A program made the position numbers and the translations under genes. The notes under the pieces were generated by a model. It did no database searches, was not told the origin of the DNA, and was given only the letters and a program-made list of their open reading frames with translations. From assembly GCA_031213475.1 (NCBI GenBank), contig JARUPZ010000010.1, positions 9,843,917-9,907,916 on the forward strand: 64,000 nucleotides of DNA, read 5' to 3'. Within the stretch, counting starts at the first letter, position 1; every line of letters begins with the position of its first letter. Below are positions 1 through 10,323 of this stretch, piece after piece. This DNA comes from Nereocystis luetkeana. Its lineage: Eukaryota > Sar > Phaeophyceae > Laminariales > Laminariaceae.

Positions 1-48
1 AATGTCCGACCCGTTATGGTACCACTCTAATAATGTGGCTCTCTCCCT

Positions 49-400
49 AGCCGGTCGCCCCGGTGGTTCATGTGGTGAACCTCGAATTCTACTTGTTTGA
101 GTCCTGGGTTCGAGCCCCAGGTGGGTCGGGCTTCGACTTTATTTGCAAAAATAAAAATAAAAAAAGGATTCAATTGTTGGGAGCGCCTTGCAGCGTGGGC
201 AGGCACAATTCGATGCGAGTCGACGAGGGAAGAAAAGGCTGAAATCTTCTCGCGATAAAAATGAAGGCACGTACCGTAGCGGGAAGGGGGGAGAAGAGCC
301 TGCTATGTGACCCCGGATCTGAGTTACGAGTGGGAAGGAGAGAGAGAAGAAGATGTGTGCAAAGATAATGAATGGGACAGGCAAACAAAAAAAAAAAAAA
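49..400 (+). mobile_element. SINE-A copy 1 (tRNA-headed)
   Basis: The head CCGGTCGCCCCGGTGGTTCA and GGGTTCGAGCCCC resemble RNA polymerase III A and B boxes of a tRNA. A roughly 250-bp body follows (GCGAGTCGACGAGGGAAG, CTTCTCGCGATAAAAATG, GACCCCGGATCTGAGTTACG) and an A-rich tail. This is the reference copy for the family. Confidence 0.75.
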
Positions 401-469
401 TGTATACATGTCCCTTGTAGTGCCGTACCAGGTATCTGACACCAGTCTGAGGATAAACTAAAGGCCGAT

Positions 470-860
470 TGTGTGTGTGTTCTTCACATTAAACCGTTCT
501 TTCTACCCGTCGACATCCAGCACAACCAGTGTCCGTGCCGATTCTTCAATCCTAGAAGAGATACAAGTTATGTGGTCACAAAGCTACGCCACAGATAATA
601 CGTTGCCACGTATGCAGTACACAGCAGTGGGCAATGCAAGGCCATGTCATAATACTAGATATCGACATACAGACATACACATTCTATGAATTAGAGAAAC
701 GAAAGGAAACAATCGAAGAGAAGACAAAAACAAAGAAGACAAATCCAAAGAGAAAAAAAAAATGAAAGCAAAAACTAGAAGAAACAATCTGTCGTGCCCC
801 CACCCCCCCGCAGGCGAGGTGGCCAACACTTCCAAAAAAGAACGAGCTGGATTGGCCTGA
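470..860 (+). repeat. R1 dispersed repeat, copy 1
   Basis: Begins with a TG microsatellite and TTCTTCACATTAAACCGTTC, continues with ACCCGTCGACATCCAGCACA, GTGGTCACAAAGCTACGCCA and an A/G-rich stretch, ending in GCAGGCGAGGTGGCCAACAC. No coding capacity or RT was seen. It is about 390 bp and probably a non-autonomous retroposon. Confidence 0.7.
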
Positions 861-916
861 TGATGAATGTAACAGATAATGAAGGGCACATTGAAATACA
901 GGTACGTTTGTTTAAC

Positions 917-1034
917 CCTTTTAGAACGGCAGTCCCGTTTTTGGGACAAACTACTTGAAATTTGACTGGTTTGTCCCCAAAACGGAACTGCGGCCGTAAA
1001 GTCGTTTTTATTCGTGACGCCATGCGAATGTCTC
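917..1034. repeat. FB-D foldback repeat, copy 1
   Basis: Arms read ACCCTTTTAGRACBGCAGTC and CCCGTTTTGGGGACAAACYA, mirrored as TTTGTCCCCAAAACGGGACT then GCGGTCCTAAAAGGGTT, with a ~20-bp AT-rich loop. About 100 bp, almost perfectly palindromic, no coding capacity. Confidence 0.75.
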
Positions 1035-1227
1035 AAAGGGTTGAAAAATACATTGATTGACCCGGGGATGTTTAGGTATAGCCCCCCCCCCCAGCACTCT
1101 CGGGATTTTGGGCTATTTTTCCAGTGTGGATTTTCTGGGGTATTGAGCTTGTACCCACGGAAGAATGGTAGTTTTTTTCATTGGTTTCTAATATACCTGG
1201 TAGTGTTTTAGGTACTTTCAGCTACTA

Positions 1228-1385
1228 TTACGGGGGACCATAGTTAACAGGACCAAATATTGTTAGTAAAAATCTATAAACATATAGGTTTTTATGTGTA
1301 CCATAGGTCCTGTTAACTATGTGTGTGTGTGTGTGTTCTTCACATTAAACCGTTCTTTCTACCCGTCGACTATGGTCCCCCGTAA
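1228..1385. mobile_element. MITE TTACGGGGGACC copy 1, interrupted
   Basis: Inverted ends TTACGGGGGACCATAGTTAA / CTATGGTCCCCCGTAA flanked by TA. The ~105-bp element is expanded by the R1 fragment in its right arm. Family size and TA duplication fit a non-autonomous Tc1/mariner-like element; no transposase is present in the window. Confidence 0.8.
1322..1371 (+). repeat. R1 terminal fragment nested in a MITE
   Basis: Only the TG run and TTCTTCACATTAAACCGTTC...CCCGTCGA part is present, inserted in the right arm of the MITE at 1228-1385, with CTATG on both sides. Confidence 0.7.
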
Positions 1386-1913
1386 TAGTAAAATACTAAT
1401 ACCATGGTATTAATAATGTCTTTATGCCGAGAACTGCATATTGAGATGATCATAATATTGCAAGGTCTCCAACAGGCGAGATAATTGAAAGTTACACCGA
1501 GTCCGACTTGTGGTGAGTAGGCGAGTATCGACTCACAACGCAAAAAGAAAATGAAAAATGAATTTGTTTGTGCGAAAAGTAGATACCTGGTACGTATATA
1601 GGCGATCTCGCCGGGAATCGAACTGCGGGTACGGTTTTATTATGTACTATTAATATTAATAGTGCTGTGGTTGTGCAAGTCGGCCTTCTTATATTTATCA
1701 TCAAACTGGTACATGGGTATGGGTATTTATTTCGACACCTAAATAAATGGTTTGCGACAGCATGCGTCCGTACGGTAAGAATAAACACCAGGTACAACTC
1801 AAGTATTAAACTATCAATACCCGTATTTCGAATATTTTACTCGTATGTACCTGGTACGTATCGTTCTCGTATACTGGTACTATAAATAGGTACCAGGTAT
1901 AGAATAAGGTATA

Positions 1914-2248
1914 TAGCCGGTCGCCCCGGTGGTTCAAGTGGTAAACCTCGAATTCTACTTGTTTGAGTCCTGGGTTCGAGCCCCAGGTGGGTCGGACTTT
2001 GACTTTATTGGCAAAAAAAAAAAAAAAAGGGATTCAATTGTTGAGAGCGCCTTGCAGCGTGGGTAGGCACAATTCGATGCGAGTCGACGAGGGAAGAAAA
2101 GACTGAAATCTTCTCGCGATAAAAAATGAAGGCACGTACCGTAGCGGGAAGGGGGGAGAAGAGCCTGCTATGTGACCCCGGATCTGAGTTACGAGTTGGA
2201 AGGAGAGAGAGAAGAAGATGTGCGAAGATAATGAATGGGATACGTCCC
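1914..2248 (+). mobile_element. SINE-A copy 2
   Basis: Full-length copy with tRNA-like head and body, ending AATGAATGGGATACGTCCCA. An A16-like run sits between head and body at 2011-2028. Confidence 0.75.
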
Positions 2249-2278
2249 ACGTACAAAAAAATCGTCTCGCTCTCGTAT

Positions 2279-2850
2279 GTGTGTGTGTTTTCTTCACATT
2301 AAACCGTTCTTTCTACCCGTCGACATCCAGCACAACCAGTGTCCGTGCCGATTCTTGAATCCTAGAGGAGATACAAGTTCTGTGGTCACAAAGCTACGCC
2401 ACAGAGATACGACGTTGCCACGTGTGTAGTATGCACCGCAATGGGCAATGCAAAGCCATGTCATCATACTGATGCGAGTCGACGAGGGAAGAAAAGGCTG
2501 AAATCTTCTCGCGATAAAAAATGAAGGCACGTACCGTAGCGGGAAGGGGGGAGAAGAGCCTGCTATGTGACCCCGGATCTGAGTTACGAGTTGGAAGGAG
2601 AGAGAGAAGAAGATGTGCGAAGATAATGAATGGGATGAGGAAAAAAAAAACTAGATACGACAGGCACGACATACGCAATCTATGAAAAAGTGAAACGAAA
2701 AGAGACAATCAAAGAGAAAACAAAAACAAGGTAGACAAATCGAAAGAGAAAAAGAAAAAAATGAAACCAAAATCTAGGAGAAACAATCTGTCGTGCCCCC
2801 CCCCCGCAGGCGAGGTGGCCAACACTTGAAAAAGAACGAGCTGGAAAAAA
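2279..2850 (+). repeat. R1 copy 2, split by SINE-A
   Basis: Left part 2279-2466 and right part 2651-2850 join perfectly in R1 order if the SINE-A fragment is removed. Confidence 0.7.
2467..2650 (+). mobile_element. SINE-A copy 3, 5'-truncated, inserted in R1
   Basis: Starts abruptly at GATGCGAGTCGACGAGGG in the body and ends in an A10 tail. It splits the R1 copy between CATCATACT and ACTAGATACGAC, so a short ACT direct repeat flanks it. Confidence 0.7.
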
Positions 2851-3091
2851 AGGAAGAAAAAGAACAAGAAAAAACACACCACTGCTTGTAAACAGAGTAA
2901 GACAAAGAACCAAGGAAAAACAATAAATAAAAATATATATATATAATTTATATTTATATTGCACTACCAGGGTAATCAAATATCGTATATATGTGCGGAA
3001 CCGAAACAAACGGGGCAGTACGTAAGATAGTTGCGTATTGAGCTTGCTACTATTAATACCAGGTATCTAACTCAGGTGAGAGACACTCGTA

Positions 3092-3196
3092 TCACGGGGG
3101 ACCATAGTAAATAGGACCTACGGTAGACGCATAAATCTATATATTTACCTGTTTTCACCAACAATATTTGGTCCTTTTAGCTATGGTCCCCCGTAA
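3092..3196. mobile_element. MITE TTACGGGGGACC copy 2
   Basis: Full length; left end reads TCACGGGGGACC, TA on both sides. Confidence 0.8.
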
Positions 3197-3267
3197 TAGT
3201 GGAAAGACCCCTTTTTTGTTTCTTCTTCACATCTTGAGAACTTGGTGGACCCCACCTAACACCAATA

Positions 3268-3600
3268 AAGCCGGTCGCCCCGGTGGTTAAGTGGTTAACC
3301 TCGAATTGTACTTGTTTGAGTCCTGGGTTCGAGCCCCAGGTGGGTCGGACTTTGACTTTATTTGCAAAAATAAAAAAGGATTCAATTGTTGAGAGCGCCT
3401 TGCAGCGTGGGTAGGCACAATTCGATGCGAGTCGACGAGGGAAGAAAAGGCTGAAATCTTCTCGCGATAAGAATGAAGGCACGTTCCGTAGCGGGAAGGG
3501 GGTAGAAGAGCCTGCTATGTGACCCCGGATCTGAGTTACGAGTTGGAAGGAGAGAGAGAAAAAGATGTGCGAAGATAATGAATGGGATGAGGGAAAAATA
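3268..3600 (+). mobile_element. SINE-A copy 4
   Basis: Full-length, head to GAATGGGATGAGG; the head GGTGGTTAAGTGGTTAACCT is closest to a normal tRNA D-arm sequence among the copies. Confidence 0.75.
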
Positions 3601-3644
3601 AGTAAATAAATAAATAACGGGTTTACACCCATTTTACTCGTAGT

Positions 3645-3805
3645 GCGCACCATGTTTCCGAGATCAAGATGAAACAGCCGCAAAGCGATACCAGAACTTG
3701 TATCTCTTCCAGTATTGAAGAATCGCCACGGACACTGGTTGTGCTGGATGTCGACGGGTAGAAAGAACGGTTTAATGTGAAGAACACACACACACACACA
3801 CACGC
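3645..3805 (-). repeat. R1 copy 3, partial
   Basis: Reverse complement of the first ~150 bp of R1, ending in a CA run at 3786-3803. Confidence 0.65.
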
Positions 3806-3897
3806 CAGGTACCATAACGTTCGGTCGAGCGGCCGAACGTTATGGAAAGCCTGATGTTGATCTTGACTTCCCGCCTTCCCCCCCCGCGCAACGAGTT

Positions 3898-4100
3898 TTT
3901 TTTTTTTTTTTTTTTTTTCTTTTTTATCCTATTCATTATCTTCGCACATTTTCTTCTCTCTCCTTCCAACTCGTAACTCAGATCCGGGACCACATAGCAG
4001 GCTCTTCTACCCCCTTCCCGCTACGGTACGTGCCTTCATTTTTTATCGCGAAAAGATTTCAGCCTTTTCTTCCCTTGTCGACTCGCATCGAATTGTGCAG
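3898..4100 (-). mobile_element. SINE-A copy 5, reversed and truncated
   Basis: Reverse complement of the SINE-A body, beginning with a poly(T) (tail) of about 21. The head is lost; from about 4100 the sequence switches to ATCGAGTACA-type DNA seen at R2 ends. Confidence 0.65.
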
Positions 4101-4171
4101 CATTATATCGAGTACATATGAATCTCCTATCGAGTACACCCCCCGGACGAGTCAGATCATTTTCCTGAGGG

Positions 4172-4277
4172 GAGTGGCTTGACCCTTTTGGAAATGAAGC
4201 CACCGTTGGTGGGGACAAAACGGTCAAATTCCGAGTAGTTTGTCCCCAACACGGGACTGCGGTCCTAAAAGGGTTAA
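4172..4277. repeat. FB-D copy 2
   Basis: Left arm disturbed (GAAATGAAGCCACCGTTGGT), right arm intact. Confidence 0.7.
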
Positions 4278-4339
4278 CTCCGCGCAGGGCGGATGATCGT
4301 GTCAACTATGCACTATTAATATCAATATTATTTGTAGTG

Positions 4340-4690
4340 TCTACGAGTACCTGGTATATGGCAAGGCACCCACGAGGCAGTAACTTCATTGTGAAGCCAT
4401 GGCTAGCTCTGGAAGCGGCCAAAACAAAAAAAAAATCGGTTTATTCGCGCTATCGTAATCCGTGTGTATGCAAAAAAAAAAACTCTACAGCGGCTCCTAT
4501 TAATAGCAGGATGCAGCTCACTCGCCCTTCATGCGACTCGCCGGACACCTCACGGCGCTTTCGCGCTTGGTGCGAGCAATGCCCGCCTGGTCGGTGAATA
4601 CCCGACATGCTCCGTCCCGGCAATGTAGGGGTGCGAGGGCTTACGTTCATACGCCTACGATCATGAAGAACAATGCGTACACGCCCCCCC
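4340..4690 (+). repeat. R2 repeat, copy 1 (partial)
   Basis: Shares GGCAAGGCACCCACGAGGCA, AGGATGCAGCTCACTCGCCC, CACGGCGCTTTCGCGCTTGG and CATGCTCCGTCCCGGCAATG with the copies at 32.7 and 37.1 kb. Ends against a C12 run at 4684. Carries a TTAATA insertion at 4500-4505. Confidence 0.7.
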
Positions 4691-5002
4691 CCCCGCCCCC
4701 CTCCGACTCTTCCTTTTTTTGTGTTTTTGTTTTCTCGATTCCAGGCGGTGCCCGTGGTTGACTCCAAACGGAGCGATTGTTCCCACGCCTTTGAGATTAT
4801 TTGCCCTTTACAGCACAGGCAGTAGGTATAGCCCCCCCCCTGTTAACGGGCTGCTGTACTCGTGGTACGTTTGGGATCGGAGGCTCCTCAGATGCCAACG
4901 TCCCTTGTCAGAGCTTCGTACCGGTCCCTACAGCCACAGTGGTGCGCTGAGATTCGATGCCCCTTGCTCGTATCTAAAATATACCTGGTAGCGTTTTCCG
5001 TT

Positions 5003-5096
5003 GCCGAGAGGTTTAGGGGCGCAGTCCCGTGTTCGGGGAGGAAGTTGTCTATTTCCAAGTAGTTCGTCCCCAAAACGGAACTGCGGTCCTAACAAC
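5003..5096. repeat. FB-D copy 3
   Basis: Left arm GCAGTCCCGTGTTCGGGGAG, right arm GTCCCCAAAACGGAACTGCG. Confidence 0.65.
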
Positions 5097-5284
5097 AGGG
5101 GTCCCAAGGGAGCTTTTCGGCTGTATGTTGGATGCGACGACCGGCAGGATTTTTTCTGCTGGATGTGGATGTCAGCTTGTTGCTGTGCCAGACCGGTTGT
5201 GTGCGGCTCAACACCCCGACACAACAGTGTGTATAGTCACGCATGTACGTACCTCATCCCATTTTGTACTGACCGCAGGCTCGA

Positions 5285-5337
5285 TTTAGGGACTCACCTG
5301 TAAGTAGTTTGCCCACAAAACGGGACTGCAGTACTGT
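5285..5337. repeat. FB-D copy 4, half
   Basis: Only the loop and right arm (TTTGCCCACAAAACGGGACT) remain. Confidence 0.55.
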
Positions 5338-5352
5338 TTACGGGGAACCCTA

Positions 5353-5549
5353 TAACGGGGGGCCATAGTTAATAGGACCAGCTATTGTTGGTAAAAATTG
5401 GTAAATATTTAGGTTTTAGGTTGTACCATAGGTCCTGTTCACTATGGCCCCCCGTAATAATAAATAGGACCTACGGTAAACACAAAAACCTATATACTAA
5501 CCTATTTTTACCAACAATATTTGGTCCTATATACTATGGTCCCCCGTGA
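5353..5549. mobile_element. Two tandem MITE copies (3 and 4)
   Basis: A full copy (5353-5457) is followed directly by a second copy (5458-5549) lacking its left 13 bp, so both share one TA junction. Confidence 0.75.
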
Positions 5550-5965
5550 TAGAAGTTGAGTGCGCATAGGGTTGCGATGGGTTTTTTCGGCGCTCGTTTT
5601 TTCCAGGGAGGGGAAGGTTTGCCAAAACACCGAGCATGGCGTTTTTCGGAAGCATCCGGTCGAGTGCGTACCGAAAATATGAAATATCGTGTTTTTCGAC
5701 CTTTTGTATATACCTGGTATGCCTTTTTCTCCCGTTTTGTCGAGGAAAAATAACGATCGCTGGAAACCCCTTGTGCGATGTTTACGCCCCTTGACGGTAC
5801 ACGACTGTAAGCGGTGTACCACCTGGCACGGCAGTATGGCGGGGCCTATACCGGTGGACTACTGCTGGAAGAACGGCAGTCGCTTTTGTTCATTGAGAAC
5901 AAATAATTGCCTTTCCGAGGACGAGTTATGAATCGACTAAACCTGGTATGTTTTGTTTTTTGTCA

Positions 5966-6065
5966 TAACGGGAGACCATCGTAAATAGGACCAAATGTTA
6001 GTAAAAATATCTAAATGTATAGTTTTGTGTGTGCCGTAGGTCCTATATACTATGGTCCCCCGTAA
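5966..6065. mobile_element. MITE copy 5
   Basis: Full-length but diverged: left end ATAACGGGAGACC, internal deletion of a few bases. Confidence 0.75.
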
Positions 6066-6157
6066 AATAGAGCCTTTCCAAGTACCGCGATGTACATGAA
6101 CGTAAAATCTGACTCTACGGTAGGCCCAAGTGTGTAGTCCCCACCGCGGGAGAGCAG

Positions 6158-6442
6158 CCATTAACCATTTTAGTACTGCAGTCCCCTTTTGGGGACAAAC
6201 CATATACGTTCTCAATAGTTTGTCCCCAAAACGGGACTGCCGTGCTAAAGGGGTTAAATGAGGGGGTTAAGAAATGGGCTTCCCTCACAGTTTTTTTTTT
6301 TTTACACTGCCGTAAAATATAAGATGCGTCGTATAGGCATGCAGCCCTTGACCGTTTTAGGACTGCAGCCCCGTTTTGGGGACGAGCTCCTTTGAATTTG
6401 ACTGGTTTGTCCCCAAGATGGGACTGCAGTTCTGAAAGTTTT
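6158..6442. repeat. FB-D copies 5 and 6
   Basis: Copy 5 is 6158-6258 and copy 6 is 6346-6442. Each is followed by a similar GGGGTTAAG/GTTGAGAG...CTTCCCTCACAG stretch (6260-6300 and 6450-6490), so a larger segment including the element has been duplicated. Confidence 0.7.
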
Positions 6443-6605
6443 TTTTTGTTCCCAAGGGGGTTGAGAGATGTTCTTCCCTCACAGCAGTCATTTTTGTTCA
6501 CACCGTAGAAGATGAGGCACGTCGTATAGCCATATTTGTGACACCTGTCGATCACACCAATAAGAGGTAAAAAACAACAGCACTGGCAGTATCTCGTACC
6601 TGGTA

Positions 6606-6719
6606 TTACGGAGGACCATATTAAAGAGGACCTACGGTACGGACAAAAACCCCTGGATAAATCGCTATTTTTTCCAACAATATGTGGTCCTATTTACTAC
6701 CAGGTATGGTCCACAGTAA
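6606..6719. mobile_element. MITE copy 6 with CCAGGTA insertion
   Basis: TA-flanked; right arm reads TTTACTACCAGGTATGGTCC where all other copies read TTTACTATGGTCC or similar. The 7-bp insertion is at 6700-6706. Confidence 0.8.
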
Positions 6720-7984
6720 TAGAGAGATCGAAAATGCTATAATTTTGGTGCTCATTTGGGGTGGGGTCTGTGGGGGGGGTGCCTCCCCCATAAATGTCTA
6801 CCACCAGGTATTTTGTTGTGTCCTCTGTTCCACGAGGGGGGATGTCGAGGTTGATTGTGATGGATTGTGTTTAGTGGAATGGACACCTACGAGTATCATC
6901 TTTTGAGTATTTTTATTTGAGGTTCGATTTTGGCGCTGCTGTGAGGGAAGTACAACTCTTCGAAGAAAAAAATGAATACCACATACGCGTAGTATGTTTT
7001 GATTATTGTCGATGGATACCTGAAATGGGAAGGGGAGACTATTAATATTAATGTTTCGGAGAACCCGTTGTTTTGTTCGTAGAAGGAGCTGTTTCAATTG
7101 TTCATGAAGCATACCAGGTAGGCTTTTTGACGTGCAGCGTGCATGAACTCTTGGCCACGACTCTTCCGTGCGTGATCTAAAAGGTTTGCGTAAGTGTCGC
7201 CGAAGTGGCCTCTGTTTCCCCCCACGGAGAGCTCTACGACCACTGCTCGCGATTACCAGATACTAGCATACAGCTGTACAGCAGTAGTTCATACACTGAT
7301 ATATTTGAAGAGCGTAAAATGTCGGCACGTATATAGAACACATGTGATGTGTAAGGAGTAGTACTCGTACCGGGGATTCTATGCGGTGTCAGTCTGTCAA
7401 GTATTATTAGTGGCAGAGTAGTAAGTTACGTTGAGCGCCCCGTGGGAAAGTTGGTCCTATGTGACGAGCGCGGAAAGAGAACATTCCCATTTCAACGGAA
7501 ACGGAAGGTGTGGGTGGTGGCGTGTGTGCTCGTGTACTGATGTGCTCTCTTTCTCTGCGTTTGGTCTGTTCTTTCCACCCGCCGGCAGTCGTAACGTACT
7601 GGTACCTGCTTTGCTGATTGTTATTCCTTCCCATGAGTGAATGAGATTCAAATGCTCAACCGACGCGTAGTGCTGCGGTCTTATGGGCTATACAGCAGTA
7701 GTGCGGTAAAAAAAAAAACAGTACCGTCGTATATAGGAGTAGCCCAATGCGTAAGGCTCGGTACTGGGCCGGTTTTCACTGTCAGTACACTGGTCCCGGC
7801 GGTACATCTTCCTTGGCGGAGAGAGGTGTAAGGATTTCAGGGTGTTGGAAATTTACGTACGTCCCACTCCAACGCCTCATAATACAACGGAAACCCATCG
7901 AGACGCCTGGCTGGGCTTGCCCATGCCCTCTCTGCCCGGCTGTGTACGTTGACTGTGCTGCTGAGGGGGTTTCTCTGTACTGAA
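6720..7984. other. No gene seen
   Basis: Unique-looking DNA with three TACCAGGTA words and TATTAATATTAAT at 7033. Short open frames only. Confidence 0.5.
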
Positions 7985-8270
7985 CGGGTGGACGGCCCCT
8001 CTGTTTTTAGGCTTCTGCGGGATCGACACTGTCTTGTCTGCTTGTGTCGATTCGCGTGAAAGCGTGGTAATCTGGCCCTCTGCTTAAGCTGCTCTGTGCT
8101 GGGGTGTGAGTCTTCCGCGTTGTCGGTACAGCAGTCTCGGTTTCCGTCGGAAGGGGGTAATCTGGCCCTCTGCTCACACCAAGCCTGCTGTACTGAACCT
8201 TCCGCAACCTCGGTACCGTCTCCGTTCGCAAAGAAGTGGGGGAATCTGGCCCTCTGTTCAGGCTGAGTGT
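7985..8270. repeat. Degenerate ~85-bp tandem repeat
   Basis: The word AATCTGGCCCTCTG recurs at about 8068, 8158 and 8243, with a GGCCCCTCTG version at 7993. It makes a 169-codon - strand frame (7837-8346) with repeated EQRARLP-like units, but I see no sign of a real gene around it. Confidence 0.6.
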
Positions 8271-9090
8271 CCCTTTTATCAAGTATTCCCTTCTTCTGGT
8301 TATTCTCTGTTGCGTGCGCGTCTGATAGGTCTTTTTCCTGACTCAATATACCTCTCCTGACCCAAACTTTACCTTAGAAATACGGCCGCATAATGAACTG
8401 TTTCTTTCTCTACAGCAGCAGTATTGATAGTAGTAAAGACGAATGGCGTTAACACGCGCCTCCGACAAGGCCCTATCACCAGCCGGGGGGGGGGGGGGGT
8501 TCATTGGTCGGGCGGTTCCACAGTGAGCATACTCACAAAGCAGTACTTTCAGGACCGGTAGGTTACATACCCCTCTGGCAAAGGGGTTTCGTACGGTTAC
8601 GTTTGGCTTTTTTGGGCTGAATTTCTCTGTTTGTTGCTCTCGGCGCCAAAGGACACCCCCCCCACAAGCTGCATGCTGGACCTGCGGCACCAGCAGATGA
8701 GTCCGTATCACGCCTGCTGCGTATGGCGCATTTTGAGCACACGCCGATCAATTCGTACTATAGTTCGGATGTAAATATCTGGATGATATTATTGATATTA
8801 AATATCGTCGTTTTGCTCGTTTTGTAAGTGGACATCGCTTCGTGGGATGGTGATTATTGTGATTGTGAATGGTTGATGCGTTCCAAGTTCCCGGTAACTT
8901 CTTACCTTGTGAGAACTATGGGCTCTCACCGCAGTCTTACCATCGCGAGTTTCGCGTGCTTTATACCAGGTATGTTTAAATGTTCCGAAGCATGGGTGTG
9001 CCATTATATCATTTTTCGTCTCGTGTGCATGCAGGTCGTACCGTCGGTGTTGTATTCGGCGGTATTATACCGAGTGACGGGATGACACAT
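8271..9090. other. No gene seen
   Basis: Holds a G14 run near 8487 and a C-rich run near 8658. No supported feature. Confidence 0.5.
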
Positions 9091-9094
9091 GTTG

Positions 9095-9160
9095 GCATGT
9101 CGACATATAGAAAGAACGGTTTGATGTGAAGAAAATACGCAAACGCACACACAGGAACGA
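9095..9160 (-). repeat. R1 copy 4, terminal fragment
   Basis: GACATATAGAAAGAACGGTT and TGATGTGAAGAA are the reverse complement of the R1 left end; faces copy 5 head to head. Confidence 0.6.
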
Positions 9161-9245
9161 ATTCTCCGAGATGAGTGTCTCTGCAACTTCAGCGGGGGCG
9201 GGGGGGGGGGGGAAGGGGGGGGGTGGCACCCGCTACGAAGACAAA

Positions 9246-9595
9246 ATGTGTGTGTGTTGTTCACATTAAACCGTCCTTTCTACCCGTCGACATCCAGCAG
9301 AACCAGTGTCCGTGCCGATTCTCCAATCCCAGAAGATATACAAGTTCTGTGGTCACAAAGCTACGCCACAGAGATACACTACGTTGCCACGTGTGCGGTA
9401 TGCACTGCAGTGGGCAATGCAAAGCCATGTCATCATGCTATTAATAGATACGACAGGCACGGCATACACAAGCTATGAAATAGTGAAACGAAAAGAAACA
9501 ATCAAAAGAGAAAACAAAAACAAAGTAGACAAATCGAAAAAGAAAAAAAAAAAGAAAAAAAAATGAAAGCAAAAACTAGAAGAAACAATCTGTCA
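9246..9595 (+). repeat. R1 copy 5
   Basis: Almost complete R1, ending at AACAATCTGTC. It has TTAATA inserted at 9441-9446 relative to other copies. Confidence 0.7.
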
Positions 9596-10179
9596 AATCT
9601 CGGCACGCTTTATAGTCGTATGTCCATTTTGGTAGTAGACGAATAGCATCGCTCGGGGTCCGTACCCTCCCCGTTGACGATCGCGCAGATCTGCGTGGGG
9701 GTTCAGGCTTCAGGCGAACTTCCAATCGGTACGCAAGATGTGCCCGGACAACAAAAAAGAGCCTTTCCAAGCACGACCGCCAGCTGGCACAACCAACCAA
9801 GCAGTAGGCCTCTTTCCAGGGCTAGGGTAGAGGAAGAGCTCCGAGTCGGGGTGGTATCGGCAGCGGTCATTATTACTGCTAGGGATCTTCTAAGGACACA
9901 TTTGGCAAATTTGTAGAATAAATAGCAAGTTTTTTGCCATTTCATTCGGTCGTTAGAAATTACCTTTTATGAATAGTCGAAGCCGGACATGATCTCACAT
10001 CGGGGGGGGAGAAATCCCTGTACGTTCTTACATACAACAGCAGTTTCGTGACAAAATCATTCCTCCCTCGCTTTTTATAATTGAGCAGCACATTGTTTAT
10101 TCGAGCCCGTCTGAAAAACTTCGCCTAAACGGGCAGGTGGTACACCAGCTGTCCTAGAGTTGCAACCCGATTGACTGAG

Positions 10180-10290
10180 AACAGGGTACCCGGTGGCGGG
10201 TACCCGAAACCGTCGGAACCGGAACCGTCCCGGTCCAACTCACGGAATCGCGGATATTTTTACTCCGGGTACCCGGGTACCCGTCAATTG
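10180..10290. repeat. GGGTACCC-rich segment
   Basis: GGGTACCCGGTGGCGGGTAC and CCGGGTACCCGGGTACCCGT; dense KpnI-type palindromes. Followed by CAATTGTTCTATACGG, which also follows CCCGGGTGT at 13390. Confidence 0.6.
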
Positions 10291-10323
10291 TTCTATACGG
10301 AGCCCCCAACACTATTAATATTA

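Noticed and set aside
49-130. Possible tRNA genes at the heads of SINE-A and SINE-B copies
   Set aside because: The box-like motifs are followed by a conserved SINE body and A-rich tail, recur many times, and do not fold as complete tRNAs by inspection.
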